From: Rhizobium sp. ZPR4
Lineage (GTDB): Bacteria > Pseudomonadota > Alphaproteobacteria > Rhizobiales > Rhizobiaceae
DNA: 64,000 nucleotides
Direction: 5' to 3'
Assembly (NCBI RefSeq): GCF_040215725.1
Contig: NZ_CP157967.1
Location: 3,318,501-3,382,500, forward strand
Of the stretch, positions 7,335 through 18,123 are shown piece by piece (within the stretch, counting starts at the first letter, position 1; each line of letters starts with the position of its first letter). The notes beneath the pieces were generated by a model. It worked only from the letters and a program-made list of their open reading frames with translations, was not told the origin of the DNA and did no database searches. The position numbers and the translations under genes are program-made.

Positions 7335-8060
7335 TTAGACGAAGAACTGGCCGCCATTGGCTGTAATCGTCGATCCCGTAATGAAGCCGGCATCGTCGCT
7401 GGCAAGAAAGACCGCGATGCGAGCGATTTCCTCGGGCTCGCCGAGGCGTCCCACGGGGATCTGCGGGATGATACGCTCGTTCAGCACTTTCTCCGGCACC
7501 GCCAGCACCATCTCCGTACCGATATAGCCAGGGCAAATCGCGTTGACCGTAATGTTCTTGGCAGCACCTTCCTGCGCCAGTGCCTTGGTGAAGCCGAGAT
7601 CGCCGGCCTTGGCGGCGGAATAGTTCGCCTGCCCCATCTGTCCCTTCTGGCCGTTGATCGAGGAGATGTTGATGACGCGGCCGAAGCTGCGGTCGCGCAT
7701 GCCCTGCCAGACGTGGTGCGTCATGTTGAAGAGGCCGGTGAGGTTGGTATTGATGACCTCGTGCCACTGCTGCGGCGTCATCTTGTGGAACATGGCGTCG
7801 CGGGTGATCCCGGCATTGTTGACCAGAATTTCGACATGGCCGAGATCATGCTCGATCTTGGCGATGCCCTTGCCGCAGGCCTCGTAGTCGGTGACATCCC
7901 ACTTGTGAACGGAGATGCCGGTCACATCGTGGAAAGCCCGGGCTTTCTCGTCATTGCCGGCATAGGTTGCCGCCACCTTATAGCCTGCATTGTGCAGCGC
8001 CATCGAAATGGCGGCGCCGATGCCGCGCGTACCCCCGGTTACCAATGCCACTCTGCTCAT
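7335..8060 (-). CDS. phbB: Acetoacetyl-CoA reductase
   Basis: 241-residue short-chain dehydrogenase, the usual length for PhbB/PhaB. The cofactor loop is TGGTRGIGAAI near the N-terminus, then NNAG, the catalytic Ser in NISSINGQKG and the YxxxK pair in YSAAKAG. The C-terminal GGQFFV is conserved in PhbB. It makes (R)-3-hydroxybutyryl-CoA, the monomer for polyhydroxybutyrate, using NADPH in most members. GGGGAG precedes the ATG. It lies downstream of phbA in the same direction, with a palindromic repeat between them. Confidence 0.95.
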   Translation of the reverse strand: MSRVALVTGGTRGIGAAISMALHNAGYKVAATYAGNDEKARAFHDVTGISVHKWDVTDYEACGKGIAKIEHDLGHVEILVNNAGITRDAMFHKMTPQQWHEVINTNLTGLFNMTHHVWQGMRDRSFGRVINISSINGQKGQMGQANYSAAKAGDLGFTKALAQEGAAKNITVNAICPGYIGTEMVLAVPEKVLNERIIPQIPVGRLGEPEEIARIAVFLASDDAGFITGSTITANGGQFFV

Positions 8061-8161
8061 GTGCCACTCCCCTTTGTTGCTGCGGAAACTGGACGCCCGA
8101 ATGCCGGGTCGCCCGCTCCGCTTTCACTACTTCTTCCGGAAAATTCCGTTCGAGACGCCTT

Positions 8162-8211
8162 GGAGCATGATGCCGAAAAACGTGAGCGGTTTTCGGACGT
8201 CACCATGCTCC
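8162..8211. repeat. Palindromic rhizobial intergenic element between phbA and phbB
   Basis: GGAGCATG (8162-8169) pairs with CATGCTCC (8204-8211), and inside that CCGAAAA pairs with TTTTCGG. This resembles the abundant RIME/REP-like palindromes of rhizobia. In an mRNA it could form a stem-loop between two co-oriented genes. Confidence 0.7.
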
Positions 8212-8223
8212 ACGTCTTTGATT

Positions 8224-9405
8224 CTAGAGCGCCTCGAAGCACATAGCGACACCCATGCCGCCACCGATGCACAGCGTAGCGAGCCCCTTGCGGGCGCCGC
8301 GGCGCTTCATTTCGAACAGCAGCGTGTTGAGGACGCGGGCGCCGGAGGCACCGATCGGGTGGCCGATGGCGATTGCGCCGCCGTTGACGTTGACGATAGA
8401 CGTATCCCAGCCGAGATCCTTGTTGACGGCGCAGGCCTGGGCGGCAAACGCCTCATTGGCCTCAACGAGATCGAGGTCACTGGCAGACCAGCCGGCCTTT
8501 TCCAGCGCCTTGCGGGAGGCCGGGATCGGTCCGGTGCCCATGATCTGCGGGTCAACGCCGGCCGTTGCCCAGGAGACGATGCGGGCAAGCGGCTGAATAC
8601 CGCGACGGGAGGCCTCGGCCTCGGTCATCAGCACGGCAGCGGCAGCGCCGTCATTGAGGCCGGAAGCGTTGCCGGCGGTGACGGAGCCCTCCTTGTCGAA
8701 GGCCGGACGCAGCTTCGCCATGGCCTCCATCGTCGCGCCATGGCGGATATATTCGTCGGCATCGACAATGATGTCGCCCTTGCGCGTCTGGATGGTAAAG
8801 GGAATGATCTCGTCCTTGAAGCGGCCGGCCTTCTGCGCGGCTTCCGCCTTGTTCTGCGAGGCAACGGCAAACTGGTCCTGCTCCTCGCGCGACAGCTGCC
8901 ATTGACGGGCGATATTTTCCGCCGTGATACCCATGTGATAGCCATAGAAGGCGTCCGTCAGGCCATCCTTGATCATGGTATCGATCATCTTCATGTCGCC
9001 CATCTTGGTGCCGGAGCGAAGGTTCGCGGCATGCGGCGCCATCGACATCGATTCCTGGCCGCCGGCGACAATGATCTTTGCGTCACCGGTCGCGATCTGC
9101 TGCATGCCGAGCGCCACGGCGCGCAAGCCGGAGCCGCAAAGCTGGTTGACGCCCCAGGCGGTCGCTTCCTGCGGAATACCGGCCTTCATTGCGGCCTGGC
9201 GGGCAGGGTTCTGCCCCTCGCCAGCCTGAAGCACCTGGCCGAGGATCACTTCGTCGACTTCCCTGGCATCGACACCGGCGCGCTCCAGCGCACCCTTGAT
9301 CGCGGCAGCGCCGAGTTCATGCGCCGGAACGGTCGCGAAAGCGCCATTGAACGAACCGACCGCAGTGCGGGCAGCGCTGGCGACAACGATGGATGAACTG
9401 CTCAT
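8224..9405 (-). CDS. phbA: Acetyl-CoA acetyltransferase (beta-ketothiolase)
   Basis: 393 residues, the standard length. It condenses two acetyl-CoA to acetoacetyl-CoA, the first step of PHB synthesis. Visible features are the nucleophilic Cys in [14 protein letters not shown], the His of [16 protein letters not shown], and the second catalytic Cys in CIGGGMG near the C-terminus. The start at 9405 ([17 protein letters not shown]) has GAGGAGG ahead of it; the frame is open 22 codons further upstream but that part looks unlike the family. phaR is divergent, 241 bases away. Confidence 0.96.
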   Translation of the reverse strand: MSSSSIVVASAARTAVGSFNGAFATVPAHELGAAAIKGALERAGVDAREVDEVILGQVLQAGEGQNPARQAAMKAGIPQEATAWGVNQLCGSGLRAVALGMQQIATGDAKIIVAGGQESMSMAPHAANLRSGTKMGDMKMIDTMIKDGLTDAFYGYHMGITAENIARQWQLSREEQDQFAVASQNKAEAAQKAGRFKDEIIPFTIQTRKGDIIVDADEYIRHGATMEAMAKLRPAFDKEGSVTAGNASGLNDGAAAAVLMTEAEASRRGIQPLARIVSWATAGVDPQIMGTGPIPASRKALEKAGWSASDLDLVEANEAFAAQACAVNKDLGWDTSIVNVNGGAIAIGHPIGASGARVLNTLLFEMKRRGARKGLATLCIGGGMGVAMCFEAL

Positions 9406-9646
9406 GGAAGCCTCCTCACAAAATGAACACGTATATGAGGCGAAACTGTCAAAGCTTTGCGTCCGAGTCAAACAGCAAGAATTTTCATCGCGCAGATTTC
9501 ACGAAGCTGTCACCGCCTTCAAAAAATCCAATCAAAGGAAAGGCCTTGCCGCATCGCACAAACCGATTGTCACCAAGCTTCTTTTGCGTCTACACTCCGG
9601 AGTGGAGGAATATTCCATACAATCAGACGGGGCCAGGAGACTGATA

Positions 9647-10219
9647 ATGGCAAAGAATGAGGGCCAGATCGTAATCAAGAAGTATGCCAATCGCCGCCTA
9701 TACAATACCGGCACCAGCACCTATGTGACGCTGGACGATCTGGCGGAGATGGTGAAGAAGGGCGAGGAATTCATCGTCCAGGATGCCAAGAGCGGTGAAG
9801 ATATTACGCATTCGGTCCTGACACAGATCATTTTCGAACAGGAATCGAAGACCGGCAACACGCTGCTGCCGATTTCCTTCCTCCGGCAGCTGATCGGCTA
9901 TTACGGCGATCAGATGCAGATGGTCGTGCCGAGCTTCCTCGAGCACTCGATGCGCGCCTTCACGGAGCAGCAGACGCAGATGCGTGAACAGATCAATCGC
10001 GCCTTCGGCGAAACGCCTCTCGGCAAGAACCTGCAGTTGCCCATGCAGATGGTCGAGGAACAGGTCCGCCGCAACACCGAGATGTTCCAGCAGGCCATGC
10101 AGATGTTCTCACCCTTCATGCAGCAGCCGGCCAAGGAAAGCCGCAAGGCCGAAGCGAAGGACATCGACGAGCTGAAGGAACAGCTCCGCGCCATGCAAAA
10201 CAAGCTGGATAGCCTTTGA
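9647..10219 (+). CDS. phaR: Polyhydroxyalkanoate synthesis repressor PhaR
   Basis: 190 residues. The N-terminal PHB/PHA-accumulation DNA-binding domain is recognisable (KKYANRRLYNTGTSTYVTLDDLAEMV, written here as two conserved halves: KKYANRRLYNT and STYVTLDDL). It is followed by the PHB granule-binding region (GNTLLPISFLRQLIGYYG) and an amphipathic, Gln/Met-rich C-terminus ending in a coiled coil. PhaR represses phasin and its own gene and is titrated onto PHB granules (family knowledge). In rhizobia it is also called AniA and affects carbon flow. The start is the ATG at 9647. Divergence from phbA suggests shared control. Confidence 0.93.
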   Translation: MAKNEGQIVIKKYANRRLYNTGTSTYVTLDDLAEMVKKGEEFIVQDAKSGEDITHSVLTQIIFEQESKTGNTLLPISFLRQLIGYYGDQMQMVVPSFLEHSMRAFTEQQTQMREQINRAFGETPLGKNLQLPMQMVEEQVRRNTEMFQQAMQMFSPFMQQPAKESRKAEAKDIDELKEQLRAMQNKLDSL

Positions 10220-10264
10220 AATCCTGGCGGCGTGCCTATGAATTCATGGAGAGCTTTCACCCCC

Positions 10265-10441
10265 CTCTGTCACTGACGTGACATCTCCCCCACAAGGGGA
10301 GAGATCGGTAGCGCGCAGAATCCCTTCACCTCAAGCGGATATTGAATCCGCCGAACTGCAGCTTATCGGTTTGGTGAGGACAGGCAGCATACTCCCAACA
10401 ATCTCCCCCTTGTGGGGGGAGATGTCCCGAAAGTGACAGAG
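10265..10441. repeat. Inverted pair of palindromic repeats (REP/BIME-like)
   Basis: Two 41-base arms (10265-10305 and 10401-10441) are inverted copies with most positions identical; each begins with CTCTGTCAC and contains CATCTCCCCC-ACAAGGGG, itself a palindrome. About 95 bases lie between the arms. This type of unit is common between rhizobial genes. It fills most of the phaR-rpmF gap. Confidence 0.8.
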
Positions 10442-10512
10442 AGAGTGTGTGTGAAAGGTCGGGCACACGAACGGCCAGTTTTTCACGCACCCAGCACATC
10501 CAGACCAAACAG

Positions 10513-10540
10513 AAAAAGGCCGGCGAACTGCCAGCCTTTT
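10513..10540 (-). terminator. Rho-independent terminator for rpmF
   Basis: On the minus strand AAGGCTGGC and GCCGGCCTT pair around a short loop and are followed by TTTTT. It starts 28 bases after the rpmF stop codon. Confidence 0.8.
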
Positions 10541-10567
10541 CATTCATGCCATCAAGGCAGCGCTAGA

Positions 10568-10753
10568 TTATGCGCTTTCCTTCGGCGTCAGAACCTGACG
10601 GCCGCGATACATGCCGGTCTTCAGGTCGATGTGATGCGGACGACGCAGTTCGCCGGAGTTCTTGTCTTCGACGTAGGTCGGAGCCTTCAGGGCGTCAGCA
10701 GAGCGGCGCATACCGCGCTTGGACGGGCTCGTTTTTCTCTTCGGTACAGCCAT
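10568..10753 (-). CDS. rpmF: 50S ribosomal protein L32
   Basis: 61 residues, starting [18 protein letters not shown], the invariant L32 beginning, and continuing with the short domain containing [17 protein letters not shown]. It lacks zinc-ligand cysteines, as in many alphaproteobacterial L32 proteins. The frame stays open upstream, but the ATG at 10753 fits the family exactly. The gene order rpmF near mtgA and ispA is typical of rhizobia. Component of the large ribosomal subunit. Confidence 0.97.
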
Positions 10754-10932
10754 TCTCGTTACTCCATGTACGGACGAAACATATCCACGGCCAGCAAGGC
10801 GGCCGAAACAGACATGCATCAATTTCGGAAATTGGGCGGGCTTATACATGGCTTGCCGGGCTTTGACCAGTCCCTTCCCGCATTTTTTGCCCGCCACGAT
10901 GGATTCCCGAATATTCGGGGCCGAATCAGTGT

Positions 10933-11580
10933 TCAGATTTCGTAATCCGGTATGATCCATGTTTCCTTCAACGCCGCCTCCTCCCACTTCTTCCAAGCAG
11001 GCAGAGCCTTCATCGCAGCCATATAATCGCGCGTGTCGGCGGCAACCGCAATGTCGTATCGTTCCAGGCGGCAGACGACAGGCGCAAACATCGCATCCGC
11101 TCCGGAAAACGCCCCGAACAGGAAGGGACCACCGGAAAGAGCCCGTGCCTCACGCCATATGGTCTCGATGCGCGCCACCTCTTCCATGACCTCCTCGGGC
11201 AAATCAAGGCGGCTGACCGGGCGGTGCATGTTCATCGGGCAGGCACTGCGCAACGCACGGAAGCCCGAAAGCATCTCCATGCTGTAGGACCGCGCCAGCG
11301 CGCGAGCCTGCCGGTCTTTAGGCAGAAGGCCGGCATCCGGGAAAAGTTCGGCCACATATTCGATGATGGCGAGCGATTCCCAGACCTTGAATTCGCCATG
11401 GACCAGCATCGGCACCTTGCCCGTCGGCGACACCTCGCGGATGCGTGGATTGCCGCCCACAAAATCGAAGGGAATCAGCACTTCTTCGAAAGCAACGCCA
11501 CAACCCTCCAGCGCGATCCACGGCCGGAACGACCAGGAGGAATAATTCTTGTTGCCGATATAGAGGCTGAGCTTGTCCAT
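10933..11580 (-). CDS. Glutathione S-transferase family protein
   Basis: 215 residues. The N-terminal thioredoxin-like domain is seen in [19 protein letters not shown], with the cis-Pro region GKVPMLVH and the ES(L) glutathione-contact motif [17 protein letters not shown]. The C-terminal part is helical. A Ser in NYSSWS is the probable catalytic residue. Substrate unknown. AAGGAAT lies upstream of the ATG. Its stop is followed by the rpmF promoter region. It may be read with the 2H-phosphoesterase-like gene 18 bases upstream. Confidence 0.88.
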
Positions 11581-11598
11581 GATCGCATAATTCCTTTC

Positions 11599-12321
11599 TT
11601 AATCTCGAACTTCGAAGGCGAGGAGCTCCTCGAAATGGTTCATATCCTCGAACGAGCAGAAGGCCGGCGGCCGCAATTCCAGAACGGGCACCTCGGCGCG
11701 AAGCGTATCAGCGGCATCATCCAGCATCGTCTGCCAGCGCGGCAGGGCTTCGTCGGCCAATCGCTCGATGACATAGGTGAACGTGATGTGAAAAACATAA
11801 GTCTCATGATCGGGATGGCGATAGCCCAGGAGATCCGCGAGGGCATTGCGCCAATCGCGCATGGCCTTGCGATCGCTTTCGGTCGCGCCGGCAACCACCA
11901 GGCCACTGGGCCGCGCCTTGATCACCGCCATCTCGAATGGGTTGCGTCCGGAAAAGGCCTTCAGCCGTTCACCCATGATTTCGGTCATCTGGTCGATCGG
12001 CGTGTCGAGCGCGACATCCGCGGGCCAATAGGGCTGAGCGCGGCGATATTCGATGATCCCCTGGAACAGGGTCATGTGCAGGCTGGAGACCGGTGTGAAG
12101 GCGAATTGCCGGGCCTCCGGCATGTCGAGATATTTCTGCCTCGCCGCAACGATAGCATGCTGCGTCGCTGAACCCTCCGCCAGATGGCAGACGACCGTGT
12201 TGCCGGGCTCGGGCTGAAAGGCACCGGAACGATCGTAGCGGGTGCCGAGATAGCGCGGCGGTGCCGGATGGAGGGTTTTGGAATATTGCAGCAGTTCGGG
12301 CGAAAAGGCGTCGAAGTCCAT
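11599..12321 (-). CDS. DUF1868 / 2H phosphoesterase-like protein
   Basis: About 240 residues. Two HxT-type motifs are visible: SSLHMTLFQG in the middle and VFHITFTYV in the C-terminal half, the signature of 2H phosphoesterases, which act on RNA or nucleotide 2',3'-cyclic phosphodiesters. The N-terminal part (FSPELLQYSKTLHPAPPRYLG) is typical of the DUF1868 group. The start is uncertain: ATG at 12321 (MDFDAF) or at 12336 (MIGLAMDF), neither with a strong ribosome site. It ends 18 bases before the GST gene, suggesting an operon. The cellular substrate is unknown. Confidence 0.75.
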   Translation of the reverse strand: MDFDAFSPELLQYSKTLHPAPPRYLGTRYDRSGAFQPEPGNTVVCHLAEGSATQHAIVAARQKYLDMPEARQFAFTPVSSLHMTLFQGIIEYRRAQPYWPADVALDTPIDQMTEIMGERLKAFSGRNPFEMAVIKARPSGLVVAGATESDRKAMRDWRNALADLLGYRHPDHETYVFHITFTYVIERLADEALPRWQTMLDDAADTLRAEVPVLELRPPAFCSFEDMNHFEELLAFEVRD

Positions 12322-12416
12322 GGCAAGTCCGATCATCGTTGGCGGATCAGCCGCCCTTCCGTCATTGGCCGAGAATGCCAGATGACAACAAGCCGATCGA
12401 ACGACAAGTTCTGATC

Positions 12417-13244
12417 TCAATCATAAAGGCATTTGATATATGCGTCGGCGTTCCGCGCGCGGCGCTGGATCAACGAGGCGAGCTGGCTGAGGCCCCGTCC
12501 AGGCTTGCTTGCCACCCGATCGATCGGATTGGGAAGCGATACGGCGAGAAGTGCAGCCTGGCGTGCCGTGAGCTTGGAGGCCGGCACCTTGAAATGGTAG
12601 CGTGCCGCCGCCTCGATGCCGTAGATGCCCGGCCCCCATTCGGCGATATTGAGATAGATCTCCATCATCCGACGCTTCGACCAGACGGCCGAGGCGGAAA
12701 CAGCAAGCGGCAGTTCCAGTGTCTTGCGCACGAAGGAGCGGCTGTTCCATAAAAACAGGTTCTTGACGGTCTGCATCGGGATGGTGCTGCCGCCGCGGGT
12801 GGATTTGCCGCTCAGCGTCTCCTCGACGAGGACCCGCATCTCACCCCAATCGACGCCGCCGTGAAAACAAAACTGCCCGTCCTCCGAGACCATGACGGAT
12901 TTCACCAGCACCGGCGCGATTTTATCGAGCGGGACCCAGCGGCGGTCATATCCCTGAAAGGTGACGGCATCGCCTATCATCAGGGTGGAAACGGGATGGA
13001 TGAACGGCAGCAGGTAGAAGACGATGAAGACGTAGGGCAGCAGCAAAAGGCCGATCAGGACGAGGACGATGCGCTGCCAGAATGGACGGTCTCTGAAGCG
13101 CGCCAACAGGGAGGAGCGTCGCGGCACCTCGGCTTCCTCCTCCTCATTGTCCGTCGATATGTCCAAATGCCTGACGTCCACGGTCGCTCCAGCCCGGTAC
13201 AGCCTTAGTCCATCCGGGAAACGCTCTGATGCTGCACTCGTCAT
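12417..13244 (-). CDS. mtgA: Monofunctional biosynthetic peptidoglycan transglycosylase
   Basis: 275 residues. After an acidic N-terminal segment ([14 protein letters not shown]) there is one transmembrane helix ([21 protein letters not shown]) and then a GT51 domain: the catalytic Glu in [30 protein letters not shown], and [20 protein letters not shown]. It polymerises lipid II into glycan strands at the outer face of the inner membrane. The ATG at 13244 was chosen because family members are about 230-275 residues; the open frame extends further up and overlaps the divergent ispA. No strong ribosome site is visible. Confidence 0.92.
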   Translation of the reverse strand: MTSAASERFPDGLRLYRAGATVDVRHLDISTDNEEEEAEVPRRSSLLARFRDRPFWQRIVLVLIGLLLLPYVFIVFYLLPFIHPVSTLMIGDAVTFQGYDRRWVPLDKIAPVLVKSVMVSEDGQFCFHGGVDWGEMRVLVEETLSGKSTRGGSTIPMQTVKNLFLWNSRSFVRKTLELPLAVSASAVWSKRRMMEIYLNIAEWGPGIYGIEAAARYHFKVPASKLTARQAALLAVSLPNPIDRVASKPGRGLSQLASLIQRRARNADAYIKCLYD

Positions 13245-13344
13245 ACCGTCTACACAAAGCGATGACCAGAGTGCGGCGCAATTCCCCACCCGGCTGTTGA
13301 CAATTCTCGTTGCCAGCAACCGCCTCTCATGCCAAACAGCCGCC

Positions 13345-14259
13345 ATGGACAGCACCGATACCTCATTCGAACAGCGCCTCAGGGACAATGCCGGCAAGAC
13401 CGAAGCACTGCTGGCCCGGCTGCTGACCGACACCAGCCTCAATGACGAGATCGTTCGCCCCGACAGACTGCTGAGTGCGATGCGCCATGGCGTCCTGAAC
13501 GGCGGCAAGCGGCTGCGGCCCTTCCTCGTCATGGAATCTGCGGCGCTCCTCGGCGGCAATGCAGAGGCCGCGCTCAGGGTCGGCGCGGCGCTCGAATGCG
13601 TGCACTGCTATTCCCTCGTCCATGACGACCTGCCTGCCATGGACGACGACGACCTGCGCCGCGGCCAGCCGACGGTGCATATCGCCTTCGATTACGCAAC
13701 GGCGATTCTTGCCGGCGACAGCCTGCTGACCTATGCCTTCGATATTATCGCCGCCCCTGAAACGGAGCTGCCGGCGGATCGGAAAATGGCGCTCGTGCTG
13801 GCGCTATCACGCGCAGCCGGCGTCGGCGGCATGGCCGGCGGCCAGGCGCTTGATCTCGCCGCGGAGAAAGAAACGCCCGACGAAAGCGGCATCACGACGC
13901 TGCAGGCGATGAAGACAGGCGCGCTGATCCGCTTTGCCTGCGAGGCCGGCGCCATCATATCAGGCGCCTCGACTGAAGACCGCAAGCGCCTCCGGAGGTT
14001 CGGCGAAAAGATCGGCCTCGCCTTCCAGCTGGCCGACGATCTCCTCGACCTGACAGCCGACACCGCCACCATGGGCAAGGCAACCGGCAAGGATGCCGCC
14101 CGGGGCAAGGGCACGCTGGTCGCCCTGCATGGCCAGGAATGGGCAGAAACAGCGCTCGCAAGGCTGATCGGCGAAGCCGCTGACCTGCTATCCGGCTATG
14201 GCGACAAGGCGGATGTCCTGACGGAAACCGCCCGCTTCGTCGCAAACCGCAAGAGCTGA
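13345..14259 (+). CDS. ispA: Farnesyl diphosphate synthase / polyprenyl synthetase
   Basis: 304 residues. First Asp-rich motif in [16 protein letters not shown], second in [12 protein letters not shown], plus [10 protein letters not shown] and the KTGALI motif, all features of short-chain trans-prenyl synthases. It joins isopentenyl diphosphate to dimethylallyl and geranyl diphosphate to give farnesyl diphosphate, needed for bactoprenol, quinone and hopanoid synthesis. The start [12 protein letters not shown] at 13345 fits IspA length. Divergent from mtgA, 100 bases apart; both feed envelope synthesis. Confidence 0.92.
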   Translation: MDSTDTSFEQRLRDNAGKTEALLARLLTDTSLNDEIVRPDRLLSAMRHGVLNGGKRLRPFLVMESAALLGGNAEAALRVGAALECVHCYSLVHDDLPAMDDDDLRRGQPTVHIAFDYATAILAGDSLLTYAFDIIAAPETELPADRKMALVLALSRAAGVGGMAGGQALDLAAEKETPDESGITTLQAMKTGALIRFACEAGAIISGASTEDRKRLRRFGEKIGLAFQLADDLLDLTADTATMGKATGKDAARGKGTLVALHGQEWAETALARLIGEAADLLSGYGDKADVLTETARFVANRKS

Positions 14260-14510
14260 CCCCGAAGACTTCCACATGGTGTTGCCTGACGGCAAGCGAC
14301 TGACCTTCAGACCGGGGCGGCGATAGGCATCTGCCATCCGTTCAATGACGGCTACCCATTCAGTTCCGGAATGTCACCATAACAAGAATCCATGCGTTGC
14401 CGGGCGTTGCCGGGTGATTTCCGCTGCATTTTGTGACACATTCCCGTCCCGAACTGGCCTCTAGACGCAGAATTCTCCGCGCCGGCCAACGCCCCCCGGG
14501 AATAGTCTCC

Positions 14511-15152
14511 ATGCGCGAAACGCTTGCCTATCTGCCGCAAATCCTGCCGGCCTATATCGCCTACATCGTCGCCGTCGTCAGCCCCGGCCCCGCCATCATG
14601 GCCATCATCGGCACATCGATGACCCATGGCCGCAAGGCCGGCATGACCTTGGCGCTCGGCATCTTCGGGGGATCGCTGACCTGGGCGATTGCCGCGGCGG
14701 CAGGTCTCGCCACGCTGCTGCAGACCTATGCGATGGCGCTGGAAGTTCTGAAAATCTTCGGCGGCCTCTATCTGCTCTACCTCGCCTACAAGGCATTCCG
14801 CGCCGTCCGCGCCAGCGGCGACCTGCCGACCGCCGCCGAAGGCCCGAAAACGCCCAGCTTCAAATCGCTGGTCCTGCGCGGCTATGGCATCCACGTCACC
14901 AACCCGAAGGCCATCTTCGCCTGGCTCGCCATCATCGCGCTCGGCATGCCGCAGGGCGCACCAGGCTCGGTCGCGATACTGATCATCGGCGTCTGCGGTG
15001 TGACCGGCTTCCTGGCGTTCATGGGTTATGCGATCCTGTTTTCGACGCCGCATGCGCTGAAAATCTATCGCAATGCGCGCCGCTGGATCGAGGGCGCCAT
15101 GGCCGGCTTCTATTGCTTCGCCGGCATCAAGCTGCTGACGAGCAATATATGA
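14511..15152 (+). CDS. LysE/RhtB family amino-acid exporter
   Basis: 213 residues, the usual length, with about six hydrophobic segments. The N-terminal family signature is IVAVVSPGPAIMAIIGTSM, followed by GRKAGMTLALGIFGGSLTW. These proteins export amino acids such as lysine, threonine or homoserine lactone at the inner membrane. The substrate here cannot be predicted. The start MRETLAYLPQILPAYIAY at 14511 places the first helix correctly. The 250 bases upstream hold no gene that I can see. Confidence 0.88.
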   Translation: MRETLAYLPQILPAYIAYIVAVVSPGPAIMAIIGTSMTHGRKAGMTLALGIFGGSLTWAIAAAAGLATLLQTYAMALEVLKIFGGLYLLYLAYKAFRAVRASGDLPTAAEGPKTPSFKSLVLRGYGIHVTNPKAIFAWLAIIALGMPQGAPGSVAILIIGVCGVTGFLAFMGYAILFSTPHALKIYRNARRWIEGAMAGFYCFAGIKLLTSNI

Positions 15153-15176
15153 TCCGGCCTTAGCTCGAGCGGCGGA

Positions 15177-16430
<1,254 letters not shown>

Positions 16431-16571
16431 GGAAAACTCTCGCAGGCCTTTGAAAGGGGTGCCTTTCAGGTGGATCACCAAGCGGTCCTTGTCAACCGCT
16501 GCGTCAATCTCTTTTAATCTGGCTCTTTTGATCGGACTGACTTTAGCCGTTAGCGGGCAAAAGCGACGAAA

Positions 16572-17771
16572 TTAATGCTCACTCTCGCCGATGCCGTCGG
16601 CGTAACGCGCCAGCGACGACAAGGCGAGCACGACGAGCAACAGCACCGGCAGCGCCATCAGGACGGGCGAGAAGCCGACATGCTCGGCGGCAAAGCCGAT
16701 CGCTGACGGCGCGACCAGCATGCCGGAATAGCCAAGCGTGGTGACGACCGAAATGGCGATGCCCGGCTGCAGCCCCGGAATATTGCCGGCAGCCGAAAAG
16801 GCGATCGGCACCATGTTGGAAATGCCGATGCCGCAGAGTGCAAAGCCGAGGATGGCGATTTCCGCATTCGGCGCGAGTGCTGCCGTCAGCATGCCGACGA
16901 TGGCAAAGACCGTGCAAACGCGCAGCGTGCGCACAGCGCCCAGCCAGTCGCGGACGAAATCACCGGCAAAGCGCATGGTCGCCATGGTGGCCGAGAAGGC
17001 GGCAAAGCCGAAACCTGATAGCGCGACCGATGCCCCCTTTTCCTGGCCGAGATAGAGCGCGCTCCAATCGAGCACGGCACCTTCCGGCACCATGCAGAAC
17101 AGCGCAACTATGCCAAGCAGCCAAGGCAGCGGGATCATCGGCAGCTTCGCCTTCGGCTTGGCCTCGTCAGGATGGGGCTGGTCGCCAAACACCATCGGCC
17201 AGGCGACGACCAGGAAAAGGACGGCGAGAGCCGTCGAGGCCTCGGCATGACCGAGAATGCCCAGGCGCGAGATCAGCAGCCCGCCGATTGCCGAGCCCAG
17301 GAGGCCGCCGAGGCTCCAGAAGGCATGGCAGGAGGACATGATCGCCCGGCGCATGGATTTTTCGACCGAGACGGCATTGGCGTTCATGGCCACATCCATC
17401 GCGCCGATGAAACCGCCGAAGAGGAAGAGCGCGATCGCCGCCGTCCAGACGTTCGGCGCCAGCGTAAGCGCCAGGATCATCGGCAGCAGCAGCACTGCAA
17501 AGGCACGCACCACAACGCGCGAGCCGCGCACGGCGATCTGCGCGCCGGCGAGCGGCATCATGACGAGCGAGCCGATACCGAAGACGAGGATCATCAGGCC
17601 GAGCTCGAATTTCGAAAGCTGCAGCCGCTCGGCAAACTCCGGGATTTTCGGCGCCCAGCAGCCGACCATGAAGCCATTCAGGAGAAACATCAACGAAACG
17701 GCCGCACGCGATTTTGTGAAAAATCCAGTCCTGCGCACCTCGAGACCCTCGAATCCAGCCCTATCGTCCAT
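16572..17771 (-). CDS. MFS transporter, unknown substrate
   Basis: 399 residues with about 12 hydrophobic segments. The first helix begins MFLLNGFMVGCWAPKIPEFAERL, a pattern found in the YbjJ-like group of MFS carriers. The conserved Asp/Arg loop is represented by GAQIAVRGSRVVVR. The start ATG at 17771 has a GGGGGG box. Substrate and direction of transport are not evident. It is 141 bases from ispG, probably a separate unit. Confidence 0.85.
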   Translation of the reverse strand: MDDRAGFEGLEVRRTGFFTKSRAAVSLMFLLNGFMVGCWAPKIPEFAERLQLSKFELGLMILVFGIGSLVMMPLAGAQIAVRGSRVVVRAFAVLLLPMILALTLAPNVWTAAIALFLFGGFIGAMDVAMNANAVSVEKSMRRAIMSSCHAFWSLGGLLGSAIGGLLISRLGILGHAEASTALAVLFLVVAWPMVFGDQPHPDEAKPKAKLPMIPLPWLLGIVALFCMVPEGAVLDWSALYLGQEKGASVALSGFGFAAFSATMATMRFAGDFVRDWLGAVRTLRVCTVFAIVGMLTAALAPNAEIAILGFALCGIGISNMVPIAFSAAGNIPGLQPGIAISVVTTLGYSGMLVAPSAIGFAAEHVGFSPVLMALPVLLLVVLALSSLARYADGIGESEH

Positions 17772-17872
17772 GATATCCCCCCAAATCAGCGCCGCAGTCT
17801 ATTTAAATCGATTGAAATCACAACGACCGAAAAGACTGAAATGGTCACATTTCGTCTCCGTCTGTTACTGAT

Positions 17873-17958
17873 AATTCCCTAAAGCGGGATCGATTTAGGG
17901 AATTATGCAGCAGCTTTAATGTGCTAAGCCGCCTTTGCGCGTCATATATAACGCGCAA
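17873..17958. repeat. Palindromic intergenic repeat (two hairpins)
   Basis: A perfect 11-base inverted repeat AATTCCCTAAA / TTTAGGGAATT (17873-17883, 17894-17904) is followed by a second hairpin TGCGCGT / ACGCGCA around 17936-17958. I recall very similar units between genes in many Rhizobium genomes, so this is probably one copy of a dispersed family. The rest of the 17772-18123 gap holds nothing else obvious. Confidence 0.7.
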
Positions 17959-18123
17959 CGCTGTAGAACGGAGGCAAAGACGCCACAACCCCGAATAAAT
18001 CATTCATATACGCACGGCATTGGCAAAATGTCCTATTGACGCCGAAAAAGTAGGCTCCTATCGGTTGAGGCCTGAAAGATTATTCAGTCGACCCCGAGTC
18101 GGGTCATCCTCTGGTGCATCCCC

